Source of the DNA: Marsupella aquatica
Lineage: Eukaryota; Marchantiophyta
NCBI GenBank assembly: GCA_973895155.1
Contig: OZ316895.1
Location: 18,476,001 to 18,540,000, forward strand
Direction: 5' to 3'
DNA: 64,000 nucleotides
Shown here piece by piece: positions 20,318 to 30,338 of this stretch; position 1 is the first letter of the stretch; each line of letters opens with the position of its first letter. A program made the position numbers and the translations under genes. Below the pieces are notes generated by a model. That model was not told the DNA's origin. It ran no database searches and saw only the letters and a list, made by a program, of their open reading frames with translations.

Positions 20318-23300
20318 ATGATTTTCACCTTTGCGTCTTGGAATGTCTGCGGGTTATGTAATCCGGACCGGAAAAATATGGTTCTTAAATGGGTCTCTTC
20401 TTTACGACCTCCTCTGGATGCTCTTGCTTTACAAGAAGTTAAGGCCGATAGTTTTCGGCTAGATATTTCTCTTCGGACTATCCTACCAAATTATCAGCTT
20501 TTTTACTCGCTTCCTGTGGAAGGTAAAGGGGGTACTGCCATTCTAATTCACCCTTCCTTTAAGGTGCGTGCTATTGGCTGTCTTGATGGAGGACGCGCTG
20601 TATGGACTCAATTGGAGCATCCTGATGGCAATTTTGGATTTATCAGTGTGTATGCGCCGAATCATGTGGGGGAAAGAACGTTGATGTGGACTGATTTGAA
20701 GAATGTTTTACCACAGGATCAATGGATCCTCTGTGGTGACTTTAACATGACCGAAGTGAGGAGTGACTCCACTGGGCCTTCCCCTCTAGTATGGGGTAGA
20801 GAATTGGAGTTCTGGCACTTTTTCAAGGTACAGTTTGATCTACAGGATGCACTTTACATTCTCGGAGCGGTGAATGGATCCAAGTACACTTGGCGTCGGG
20901 TACGAAATGGTGTCCTGGTGCAGTCTAGGTTGGATCGTTTTTATTTAAGTGGCAAAGGAAGATGGATGGAACAACTGATTTCACTCAAACATGACGGAAC
21001 GACCGCGCTATCTGATCATGATCCTGTGACTATTTCATTTCGCATTGCCCCGCTGCAATCGACGGATTCTGGACAGTGCAGAGGTACTTACTTTAAAGCT
21101 AATCCTGCGGTGATTAGGAATACAAGGAATTTGGAACTTTTGGAGACTGCTTGGAAGGGTCAGGACAGCCCTTCTTCGGATCCACACATACGTTTCTCGC
21201 TAGCCCTATAGAGGCTGCGGCACTGCTACATGGCTTTGCAGACTGCCCCTTTACCTCAGGATGAGGAGATGGCACTTCTCAAGGAGAAACTACGATTACT
21301 AAAGGTGACAATCATGGAAGATTCCTCTGCTGACTGTGTCACGGATTTTGTAGATACAGAGGAAACTGTTAGGACAAGGGAATTGGACGAAGCTCATCAC
21401 TGTCGAAGAATATCACGGATTAAATGGCTGGGTCAAGGTGATGAGCCCTCTCAATTCTATTTCGCGACTGTGAAAGCTAAGAGGCAGAGAGAAAAAATGG
21501 AATGCTTAATTGTGGAAGGAGGAAGAGAAATTTGTGATGAGCATCTCATTGTAAAAGAGGTACATAGGTTTTGTGCGGATTTATTCTCGCCACCCGACAT
21601 TGGGGAGGCGGCCCGCAGGGAGAGGGGGGCTGCACGCCGGGAGCTAACAAGTGCCACTCACTTTGCTCCATTAGCCGCTGAGATTCGTAGTCTAGAAAAA
21701 CTGCCTTCTATTCAGGAATTACAGGAGACTCTACTTTTACTACCCAGCGACAAGGCCCCTGGAGTCGATGGTATGACTGCGGAAGTTTTTAGAGCTTGCT
21801 GGGAATTTATGAAAGAGGATCTACATGATATGATCTGTGATTTCTGGAGAACAGGCAAGCTTGCCTACTGTATTAAGGATGGGGTCATTCGGTTTATCCC
21901 TAAGAAGACCGACAAGCGCCATCTGGGGGATTGGAGGGCACTCACTATGTTGACGATTACGTATAAATTGATTGCTAAACTGCTGGCTTGCCGTCTCAAA
22001 ATCTTACTGCCACGACTGATTAGTCAACAACAGACTAGCTTTATCCCTGGTCGTCATATTTTAGAGAACATCTCTCTCACCTGGCTAGTGAATGATTGGA
22101 TACAGTGCACAGAAACTCCAGCTCTATTCTTGTTGCTGGATTTCGATAAGGCTTTTGACAGAGTAGACCACTCGTACATTTGGGAAACTATGCACATGTT
22201 AGGCTTAGGATCTCACTTCATTTTTCTTGTGAAATCTTTGATCAGTGAGGCTTGCTCCAAGGCCCTGGTGAATGGACTCTGGACGGAGGATATCAGGATG
22301 TGCCGGGGAGTGCGACAAGGCTGTCCACTTTCCCCGCTTTTATTTGCTCTTTCTACTCAGCCAATGATGGACTTTTTTAGTTTGGAAATCAGGAATGGCA
22401 AAATGCAGGGTTTACAGATTTCTCCTTCATTGAATATTTGTTATAGGTTGTTTGCGGATGACTTGGGTCTTTTCATTCCTGCCACATTGGTAGCTTTTGA
22501 ACAGGCTCGCAGATCCATCAACTGCTATGAATGTGCCACTGGTGCTCGGCTTAATCTGCGAAAATTGGTGATAGTACACTTAGCTTTGGATGAGGTCCCA
22601 GATTGGCTGAGGGACACGGGTTGCCAGAGCAGTGCGGAGGGAGAGATACAGAAGTATTTAGGGGCACCTTTTGGAGCTGGTCTATCTGAAGCCAGCCTGC
22701 ACAACTTCTGTCTGGACCGAATTGGGGCCAGACTCTCATCTTGGTCTACTCGTCTGCTTTCCTTTACTGGACGAGTATTGTTGGTTAAACATGTGCTGCA
22801 GGCTATTCTAGTATACCATATGATGTTTCTTCGATCACCCACTTCGCTAGCTAAGAAACTGATAGCATTGAGTAGGGTTTTTCTTTGGGGTATGAACAAG
22901 CAGGGTGGCAAGAGGATCCCTCTTGTGGCTTGGGAGAAATTATCCAGACCTAAGGTGGAGGGCGGTTTGGGGCTGAAAGAGTTCAGAAGCCATTCTGATG
23001 CTCTTTTGAGTAAGTGGTTTACTGGAGCTATGGATCATCCGGAGTCGGAATGGGCTCTGATGTTTGCAGAGAATTTGGGGCTGACCAAGTGGAGAAATTA
23101 CAGAACTGTCCGCAGGAACAACTATTCCATGAAGGACAAGCTGCTATTGTGCTCTCCTCGGTCCTTTGGCAAGCTTTTCTACACGGGACAGATCTGGGGT
23201 GCTTGGGATCTTGTTCGCAGGCACCTGATTTTCTGCCCTGGTACTGCTGTTATTCCTGGCCATTGGGGTATTGAAGATTTGTTGCGTTGCTTACATGGTT

Positions 23301-24235
23301 TTTATGGTCTACCAGAGGGTGACAGAGAGAAGATTGTGAAAGTGTGCGGAAAATTGGGGATTCGCAGTGTTGGAGATTTCTGGTGCACTGAAGAGGGAGA
23401 ATGGATGGACTTGACAGTGAGGATGCAGCGCATTCGTGGACTTACGGCTAATGTCAGGGCGCTTTGCCTGGATTTCTTCTGTGCGATTCACTCCTCTACC
23501 TCCTGTTGCAGCCAACGGGAGGCACCTGCACGGCTGTGGCGTTGGCTGGACATTGATGCCCCTATTAAATCTTTTGGGCTTGCCAATCACCGGGTCTATG
23601 AGATGCTGCGGACTAAGGGATCGGATTCTCTCAGACTGAATAGGATTTGGAGTGAAACTCTTTCTGAGAGAGAATGGAATGAGGTTTGGCAGGTTCTGTG
23701 GATATCTGATCTTTCCACTCGGGCCAAAACTTTTATTTGGCGGGTTTTGGCGTAAGGGCTTTTCTCTGGATCCCGAGCTCTCAAAATTGATAAGTCTGAT
23801 GGGTCCTGCACCCTTTGCTCGGGAATAGTTGAAACTATCCCTCATCTTTTCTTTCAGTGCAGGTTTGCACGTTGCTGTTGGAGAATTACTTGGGGATGGA
23901 TGAACGGGCAGATCATTGGCCCCGATTTGAGCCCACTCGAGTTAATACGGTCTTGCAAGGGGAAAAATCCCCTGAGTACATTACGTTTTGTTATGATTTA
24001 TGAGGTTTTATGGAGCATCTAGCTAGCTAGGAATGGTCAGACTTTTGACTTGGCAAAGAAACGAATTTTTGATCAGGTCTCGATCTTCTCTACTGCACTT
24101 GACTTTCTGGCTGCTGGTGCGGCGGCTTCTAATTCCAGTAGAAAACACTTGCGGCTTGTCTGTGCAACTGCCCTGTTGGAAGGAGAACGGAGTAGGATAT
24201 TGAGAAATGGCATTAGAGGCATAGTATCTCTCTGA
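20318..24235 (+). pseudogene. LINE 1 ORF2: endonuclease-reverse transcriptase
   Basis: Frame 2 throughout. The APE-type endonuclease (20318-21050) shows FASWNVCGL, ALQEVKAD, CGDFNMTE and ALSDHDPV, which nick target DNA. The RT domain (about 21740-22700) shows SDKAPGVDGMTAEVF, LLDFDKAFDRVDH, GVRQGCPLSPLLFAL and the FADD box in RLFADDLGLFI. The zinc-binding C-terminus (zf-RVT-like) is near 23725-23880 (TFIWRVLA ... CTLCSGIVETIPHLFFQC). In-frame stops occur at 21209-21211 (TAG in LAL-RLRHC), 23753-23755 (TAA) and about 24019 (TAG). It ends at TGA 24233-24235. ATG 20318 is the start by alignment with MGELLLLASWNVCGL in LINE 2. Confidence 0.92.
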
Positions 24236-24554
24236 GAAGGAACCGGTTGCTGATTATATAGTAGGAACTAGTTGAGTCCCTACCTGTTGGACATCTTTTG
24301 GCTCCTTGAAAAATTGGGCCATTTTGTTTCCCCGTTACATCATACAGTGCCAAAGTTAGATTTAGGATACCAGAAGGTGCTTGATTGTGATCGAGGTCTT
24401 TAGACCTTGGTACTAAGTTTTGACTTGGTTGCCACGCCAAATGTTCTCTGTTTTGCCCTCTTGGGGCCTTTTTTTGTTTTTTGCCTTTGGGCCTGCTTGG
24501 TTCCCCCATCTATGGGGTTCACGCGGAATAAAGGAAATTAAAATTAAAAAAAAA

Positions 24555-24569
24555 ATCATCAATGGGGAA
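24555..24569. repeat. Target-site duplication of LINE 1, right copy
   Basis: ATCATCAATGGGGAA directly after the A-rich tail, the partner of 17076-17090. It is coding (IINGE). Confidence 0.85.
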
Positions 24570-25797
24570 AACTTCAAGAAGTTTGGGCAGGTGATGCAGA
24601 AGACTCGAAAAGGATCGTGGTATTCCAAGAAAATGCCTCAAGAAGCACTTCTGTATATCTTATGCGAGAATAAGATTAAATCCTATTCTCGACAATTCAA
24701 GATGGACATGGAGTCGGCTACCGCTCAGGGAAATCCTTGGTCTCTGGAAGAGACATCCAAACAACATGCGGTCATGATGAAAGAAGCAACGAAGGATTGG
24801 GCGATCAAGGTCTCAAAGATCACTCCCTTGTTGAGTCCTGAGTTTGAAGACTTCATGACAACCTGTGCTGAGATGTATCCGATGACAGAGGTGAACAAAC
24901 GCGAGAAGAAACCGGATGCGGTTGTCTGTACCATGGATCGTGCCAGGTTATTTACAGCAGTCTCCGCCCTCGACCCCAAATTGAGGAGCACTTTGTTAGT
25001 AGCGCATTGCACGCCAGGGCTTAGGAAGCAGTTCTTTCATCCACAAAGCGTTAGCGATGACCCTGTGAAGCAGTGGTGCCACACTTGGCAAACTTGGAAT
25101 AGCATGGAGGGAATTGCCATTGGTATGCTGCAGACTGCCCTCCAGCAAATCAGTGAAATAATTCCTTCCAATCGATTGGAGGAATGGAAGTGTGAGTCTT
25201 ATGATTCACTCGTTGAAATAGTGTGCAATGATTTCAAAAAATTTGGGGATGCAATGAAAGGTAAGTTTTTCAATACGATGTGGATGTCCAAGTACCCGGA
25301 CAAGGAAGACTACACACTCAAGAATCAAAAGCGCGCGAAACGATATGTCTATCGTTTCGTCATGCACATGGAGATTGTGAAGCTTGACTATTTTTGGGCT
25401 TACCCAGTTGCTTTCCAGAATTGGGTCATCTGCACAGATGGAGACATTTTAGCCAAACTGTATTCGATGTATCCCGCTGAGGGTATACTTCCACCGAGGA
25501 AATTGTCCGAGTGGGAGAGAATTCTCTGCCCTTGGTACCTTGACACCGACAGATGGGATTCTCCTTTTGACGACACTGAGAAGGATGCTTTCCATAAACT
25601 GTCTAAATCCCAAGTTCCGAGACAATTTGTCTCCGACATGAAGCAAGGAATTGAGGGGGACGTCAACTCGTCGATGACTGAGTTGCAAAAAAAATGCGAA
25701 ACCACAGTGGTTCATGTTGATCAAAGCCGTAAACCAAGAGCCAAAGCCAAGGCGGATGCCCCTGTGGCAAGTGCTAGTGCCAAGTCTGGGAAAAAAC
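24570..25797 (+). pseudogene. Amino-methyltransferase-like gene, long central exon
   Basis: Continuation of the exon broken by LINE 1, uninterrupted from NFKKFGQVMQKT to SGKK and splicing at AAAAAAC|GTAAGC (25797/25798). The protein is mostly helical by composition, rich in Trp, Met and Lys (for example KGSWYSKKMPQEALLYILCE, ILCPWYLDTDRWDSPFDD), with a basic Lys/Ala-rich end (PRAKAKADAPVASASAKSG). I recognise no family from this part alone. Its link to the methyltransferase exon rests on consistent splice phase and shared intron palindromes. The absence of stops over about 1.2 kb shows it was coding until recently. Confidence 0.65.
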
Positions 25798-25834
25798 GTA
25801 AGCTACACCTCCTTCTTCCGACTTCCTTCTTTGT

Positions 25835-25920
25835 TAGCGCCTGGCGCTATCATGTGTCGTAAGTTTAATGTGTCTTATTTCCCAAAATTAATGTGGGTGT
25901 TTTGTCAGCGCCTGGCGCTA
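25835..25920. repeat. Two copies of the 15-bp palindrome inside one intron
   Basis: TAGCGCCTGGCGCTA at 25835-25849 and CAGCGCCTGGCGCTA at 25906-25920, 56 bp apart, within the intron 25798-25955 (GTAAGC...TTGGTAG). Confidence 0.85.
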
Positions 25921-25955
25921 ATACTCTTTCTGTGATTGACACCGTTTTTTGGTAG

Positions 25956-26662
25956 GTGGTCGAAAATCTGATGCCGCCACGGATGACACAAAAGTCGATG
26001 CAACACCAGAAGTCTCTGAGACCAACACTGGTGCCAATCCAGACCCCATCACCCCCGTTGAGAAGGGGAAGGTTATAGTTCCTGTGGATGCTACAAGCAC
26101 AAAGAAGAAGAAGAAGAAAAGGACCATCGATGTCTGGGAATCGTCGCGAGATAATGCTTCTGGGGCCGGTATCCAACGGGATGTGGGGACTTTCAAGACT
26201 AAACTCGGAAGACACTGTATGGTCGAATCAAGCTTGGCAGAATTCATTGATAGTGCATTTAGTAAGGAAGAGAAGCCAGATTGGGTCTTAGACGCTGAGA
26301 AGTGGGGTAAGGATTTGATCAAGTCGGGGTGTAGAGATAAAGGAATCATTTGAGGTGGGAAGGAACGATCATTTGGGGTGAATGCGGGTTTCATCTATCT
26401 CCCAACTGGTTTGAAACCCACAATTGTTGACCGTCGGGTCCCGAAATGGAATGTCACAGACCACACAGCAGCCAAATCATTCTTTCGGGCGATGGACCCT
26501 TTCCTTTCCGATGATGGCATGCTCGCTATCTTATACTCGGATGACCACGACCAGATTTTCCACGTCATTTTTGCATGTTAGCAATCCAAGAAGTTCATGT
26601 GCATCAATACGCACAATGTTTTCATGTCTGTCCCAATGTACAGATCCAAGACAGATGTCCAG
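25956..26662 (+). pseudogene. Amino-methyltransferase-like gene, third visible exon
   Basis: Spliced in phase (C|GT gives Arg, then GRKSDAATDD). The first part is an acidic/Thr-rich linker with a basic run (TKKKKKKRTIDVWESS). The second part, NAGFIYLPTGLKP...FFRAMDPFLSDDGMLAILYSDD, resembles the region of beta-class amino-methyltransferases around and after motif IV. The expected DPPY/SPPY catalytic tetrapeptide is not visible; IVDRRVPKWN stands about where it should be. Two stops interrupt: TGA 26351-26353 (GII-stop-GGKERSFG) and TAG 26579-26581 (IFAC-stop-QSKKF). Both can be explained by C-to-T change of CGA and CAG. It ends GTCCAG|GTAAAT. Confidence 0.6.
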
Positions 26663-26679
26663 GTAAATGTTCTCTATAC

Positions 26680-26694
26680 TAGCGCCCGACGCTA
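26680..26694. repeat. 15-bp palindrome variant TAGCGCCCGACGCTA
   Basis: Inside the intron 26663-26769. It differs from a perfect palindrome by one G-to-A change in the right arm. Confidence 0.8.
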
Positions 26695-26769
26695 CTCTTT
26701 CTTTCTTAGTAGGTCTTCTCTCATGAATAACAGATTTTTAAAATCCAATTGGTTTGTCAACTTTTGCAG

Positions 26770-27339
26770 GTCTTCACTCTTAGACTGGATATATTTTGTC
26801 GGGTTTCTTTTAAAGGAAAGGTCCCAAAGGATCCAAGATTCAAGCCGTTCTCTAGCGCTGAAGATCCTTCAATCTCAAACCTTATTGGGCTACAATCTTT
26901 GAAGGAAGATCATTGTCCTGAACTCCATTTTACTGGGAATTCTCGACTACCGGTTGGTTTTATGCAAACTGTCCTTGAACTCTTTACGATACCTAAGGAT
27001 ATTGTAATTGATTGGACCGTCGGCTCAGGTAGTACGTTCATTGCTAGGGATTACTCAGGCCGTTTTGTCATCGGGTTAGAAAATCGTCGGGAGTTTGTTG
27101 AGACCGCTTCGAGGATTTTTTTGGATCTCATTTCTCCCAAACCTTTGGAGACACAACCTCCCCCTCCTCAAATAACCGGACAAAAAAAGAAAGATAGACT
27201 TAGATCTGTCCTCAATTTTGATTCGGACGAAGATGATGGGACGCCAGAAGATGATGTTCCTGAGGATGTCAATGACGGCGGGAAAGAGGAAACCTGACAT
27301 GATGGGTCAACGGAGGACAGTGAAGAGTCTTCCGAGTAA
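26770..27339 (+). pseudogene. Amino-methyltransferase-like gene, exon with SAM-binding motif I
   Basis: The in-phase exon starts after TTTTGCAG. The stretch LPVGFMQTVLELFTIPKDIV then IDWTVGSGSTFIA, and after a short gap GRFVIGLENRREFVETASR, matches the C-terminal part of DNA N4-cytosine/N6-adenine methyltransferases (Pfam N6_N4_Mtase): the pattern DPFxGSGTT...GRxxIGIE...A..R. DPF has become DWT here, but the GSGST glycine loop and the acidic Glu of IGLE are kept. Motif I near the C-terminus, after the putative motif IV region, is the beta-class order. An acidic tail (DSDEDDGTPEDDVPEDVND) follows. TGA at 27295-27297 precedes a further HDGSTEDSEESSE and TAA 27337-27339. It may bind AdoMet, but catalysis is doubtful. 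Confidence 0.7.
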
Positions 27340-27456
27340 TTTTTGTCTCTCGTAAGCTCCTTTATCCTTTCAATTGTTGGCTAACCATCAATTCCACCGG
27401 TTCTATCTGTTAAGTACTTACTTCCTCTTTCTCTTCCAATTCTCTTTTGAGCAGAT

Positions 27457-27764
27457 CAGAATGGAACCAAAGAAAACGGTTTCAACTCCGGAGGAAAGTG
27501 GCTCAAAATGTAATCATCACTCCCGAGAAGCCGTTTGTGTTGCCATCATACGCTGAGAACGTCGCGAGGAAGGTAGAGAAATTTAGAACGCTCTGCTGGG
27601 AAACAAAAGAACTTAGGCTTCTTAGGGGAGTAGACAGGAAGTTCATGAGGAACCCCTACGTAGATGATGTTTCTAGAAGCAAGTATATTGATGATGAGGC
27701 AAAGTCGACCGACAGATCTCATAGCTCCGAGAATGAGAGCTTAGAATATGACACTGAAGGGTAG
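27457..27764 (+). pseudogene. Downstream coding-like exon of unknown product
   Basis: Preceded by an acceptor-like TTTTGAGCAG (27447-27456), with a donor-like GTAAGC at 27352. A short frame from ATG 27462 (MEPKKTVSTPEESGSK) runs to about 27507. The sense sequence then continues one frame over: VIITPEKPFVLPSYAENVAR and on to a Ser/Glu/Asp-rich end (SENESLEYDTEG) and TAG 27762-27764. It could be a small adjacent gene with a 1-nt frameshift, or an alternative 3' exon of the methyltransferase-like gene. No family is recognised. Confidence 0.4.
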
Positions 27765-27827
27765 CAATTTTCTCCTCTATCAGGTCAAACTTCCTCCCAA
27801 CTGTACGAGTATGCCCTTGGTTTTTGT

Positions 27828-27965
27828 TAGCGCCGGGCGCTATTGAATTTATTAAATATGAATTGAGTTTGATGGAGGTTGCCCCTTCCATTCAATGGTT
27901 AATGTGGTCTTTAGTAACGTCCTTTGTGTGGGTTCCTCTCCTTGTTTAACTAGCACCCGACGCTC
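27828..27965. repeat. Two further palindrome copies 3' of the methyltransferase-like gene
   Basis: TAGCGCCGGGCGCTA at 27828-27842 (perfect around a central G) and the decayed form TAGCACCCGACGCTC at 27951-27965. The centre base varies (T, G, C) while the arms stay the same. Confidence 0.8.
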
Positions 27966-28300
27966 CCCAAAAAACACGTTTGAAGTTTCCGTTTGATATT
28001 TGTCATTTCCGCCATAGTGTCATTTGGCTTTCAGTCGGCGACTGGTACCGTCAAGAGGACCAATAACAGGAAATCCAAGCCCCTTGTAAACATACTATTG
28101 TTTCTTTCAAAGTCCATTGCTCTCGTTCTTCTCCTTCTCGATTCCATGGAAGGCCAGTGTATCGACGGCCCACGAGAGCATATGTCAACTTCCGATTAGA
28201 TGGTTTCCGCCATGATCCAGATCGTCAGGACGTTGGGATTGATGATGACTGTCACTCTTCGAGCTAGGGCATTGTACAAGGAAGCACCCACCGGGAGTAT

Positions 28301-28315
28301 TAGCGCCTGGCGCTG
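28301..28315. repeat. 15-bp palindrome copy TAGCGCCTGGCGCTG
   Basis: Same core as the others with the last base changed. It lies in noncoding DNA between 27765 and 28575, where no gene was recognised. Confidence 0.8.
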
Positions 28316-28575
28316 GTTACAATTGCACTGGAAACTTTAGTGTTCCTATGTAGCAATATTTGTACATCAAGGACAATATGTTTCACTTAAATAAAAAATC
28401 TCGGGTTTCTTTTCTTTCAATTTCCCGTTAGAAGTTATGACTCAGATACCTTGGTTAAGTCCTACTTCTGTGCTTTGATATTGAACTTAGACTATTAGTA
28501 ATCTTTGGTTTCTACTTGGATCTCAGCCTGAACATCAATCCTACGTTCTCGTGATTTTCTCCACAAAGCATTAGA

Positions 28576-28712
28576 AGCGGCCGGCTCTAGTATTCGGCAT
28601 GTTTGGGCGATTAATGTTTCATTATTTTGGGTTCGAACGCCCGGCGCTAGTATTCGTTATGATGCGTTTGTGATTGTTTTGCCTGTAGACTCCCGGCGCT
28701 AGTATTCGGCAT
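28576..28712. repeat. Three spaced copies of a palindrome half-site plus shared tail
   Basis: At about 28580, 28638 and 28690 the sequence CCGGCKCTAGTATTCGKYAT recurs about every 55 bp. The right arm of the palindrome (GGCGCTA) is kept and followed by a constant tail, GTATTCGGCAT. The left arm is decayed or absent. Confidence 0.7.
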
Positions 28713-29455
28713 CGCATAATTATCAGTATTTTAGGAACGGGTTTTTTTAATTTTGCCACAATACCAGGAGAAATGTGCTCCCAAAACAGGAAATTTGCTG
28801 TTACCAGTTCTTGTTATAGTTTTCTGTTTGTTGTTTACTGCCTTTTGTAAACACCTCGCCCTTAGCCCTAGGGAGACACCACTCCCCTCATATATGCTTT
28901 TGGAGACCTGTCACCCCTGGACCAGCTTTGGTCCCGAAACATCTGGCCTCCAACCCGGATCCTATCGCGCATAACGGGCGTGCCACCAACTGGCAACGCC
29001 CATAACTCTCTCGTTAGGCATCCGCAAGCAGAGTGCCTTAGCCCATTGTGATTGGGCCGACCCAATGCTCATGCCTAGGCCCTCAGGTCTCATCGCTGCT
29101 CGGGGCCCCCGATCGGCCCAACCCGGATTGGGCCATAACTTGCGCCCCAAGCGTCCGTTGCCCATGACGTCAACTCCATGGACCTTGGGCCCAAGAGGAG
29201 CTCACACTCAAGCCCTCAGAACTCAAAGTCCATCTGGAGGTCTGGACGGTCGTCCTTAAGCCCTGCCCATTTCCCCTTGACCCGACCAGCTCCCAACCAG
29301 TCCAAGTCCTTAGTGTGTGTCACCAGCTTGGCTCCTTGCCTTTGCTAGCGCCATGTCTCGTCGCTCACAAGTCTCCCCATGCTAAGTCCTCCCCGGATGG
29401 CCTATCTGGGCCTGGACCATAAGGGAGCTTGGCATCAGAGTCAGCGATGCCGGAG
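28713..29455. other. Unassigned noncoding stretch
   Basis: No supported gene. About 75 bp at 28886-28960 (CATATATGC... GGAGACCTGTCACCCC...) resembles 49034-49110, so at least this part belongs to a dispersed repeat. A decayed TAGCGCC occurs at 29345-29351. Confidence 0.5.
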
Positions 29456-30338
29456 CTAAGTGATAAGGTAGTCGAGTTCCGCGACTCTCCCTGACCCGGG
29501 AGGCTTCTGTTTTTTGTCATTCCCCTCCCATGCAGCTAGTGCCTTCCCCTTGCCACTTACTTTCGGCAAAGGTGAGGGCACCTCGGCTTGTTGTTTGGTC
29601 AGTACCACGCGTTGCAACCCTATTGTCGCCACCGAGGTCCACTTGTTGCGTCCAGCCAATTTAGCTCATCAGTCTGTTTCTTCAGCCGCTCAGTTTGGTT
29701 GTTTGCCCGCCTTTGCAGATTTTCCATTTTCTGGGCAGCGTCCTCCAACTCCTCTAGGTCTTGTCTAAATCCCCGCAAGTTTGCTCCAACTCCGCCATGT
29801 TCTCGTCCAACTCGTTTTGTAAGGCCTCCCTCTCCTCGTGGGTTGCTTTCAGCTCCGCGTTGAGCTCATGGACAACATCAAACTCAATCTTATTCATCTT
29901 CTTGTAGGTTTGATCAAGCATGTCACCCTTCTTACGTAGCTCGGCTTGAAAGTTGGCCGACAGGGTTTCAATGTCTTCCTTTAACTTGTCAATGCTCCTG
30001 TAGGCCTCATCAAGGTCGTCTTTTTTTTTATGGAGGGCCCTACGGCATTCTTCAATCTCATCCTTCAATGCCCACTCCTTCCTTTGGGCCTTGGCCATGG
30101 CTTTGTTGCAGACCGCTATGTGAGAAGCCTCTGTCTTCTTCAGCTCTTGCTTCCACTTCTCCTTCTCCTTGAGGGCCTCGGCCAAATTGTCCTGGGTCTG
30201 GGCTAGTTGCCCTTGCATGATGCTTATCTCATGCTTCCTAACCCGCAGCTCGTCCTGGGCCTGCTTGGCCGCTTTTAAATCTCCAGCCTTGGCTTCCTTC
30301 TCTCTAAGCCGCCGGATGACTTCCTCCTTCTTCATCCT
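29456..30338 (-). pseudogene. Family-2 LTR fragment, copy C: C-terminal half of the LTR ORF
   Basis: On the minus strand it begins inside the coiled coil (VIRRLREKEAKAGDLKAAKQ, corresponding to about 40580 of the solo LTR) and runs to a PKVSGKGKALA segment matching PEVSGKGKGPA near 41390. It is more diverged than copies A and B and shortened in the region near 29660-29760. Its upstream end is cut exactly where the plus-strand copy D begins. No functional gene. Confidence 0.75.

Larger units (their letters stand above)
17091..24554 (+). mobile_element. L1-type LINE (LINE 1), near full length, 7464 bp
   Basis: A non-LTR retrotransposon bounded by 15-bp target duplications, starting GGAGAAGACC and ending in an A-rich tail (TTAAAATTAAAAAAAAAA). 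It contains a 5' UTR (17091-18043), ORF1 with CCHC knuckle, and ORF2 with APE-type endonuclease, reverse transcriptase and a C-terminal zinc-binding region: the layout of plant L1 elements. It shares its GGAGAA start with LINE 2. Several in-frame stops show it is inactive. It inserted into an exon of the methyltransferase-like gene in the same orientation. Confidence 0.93.
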
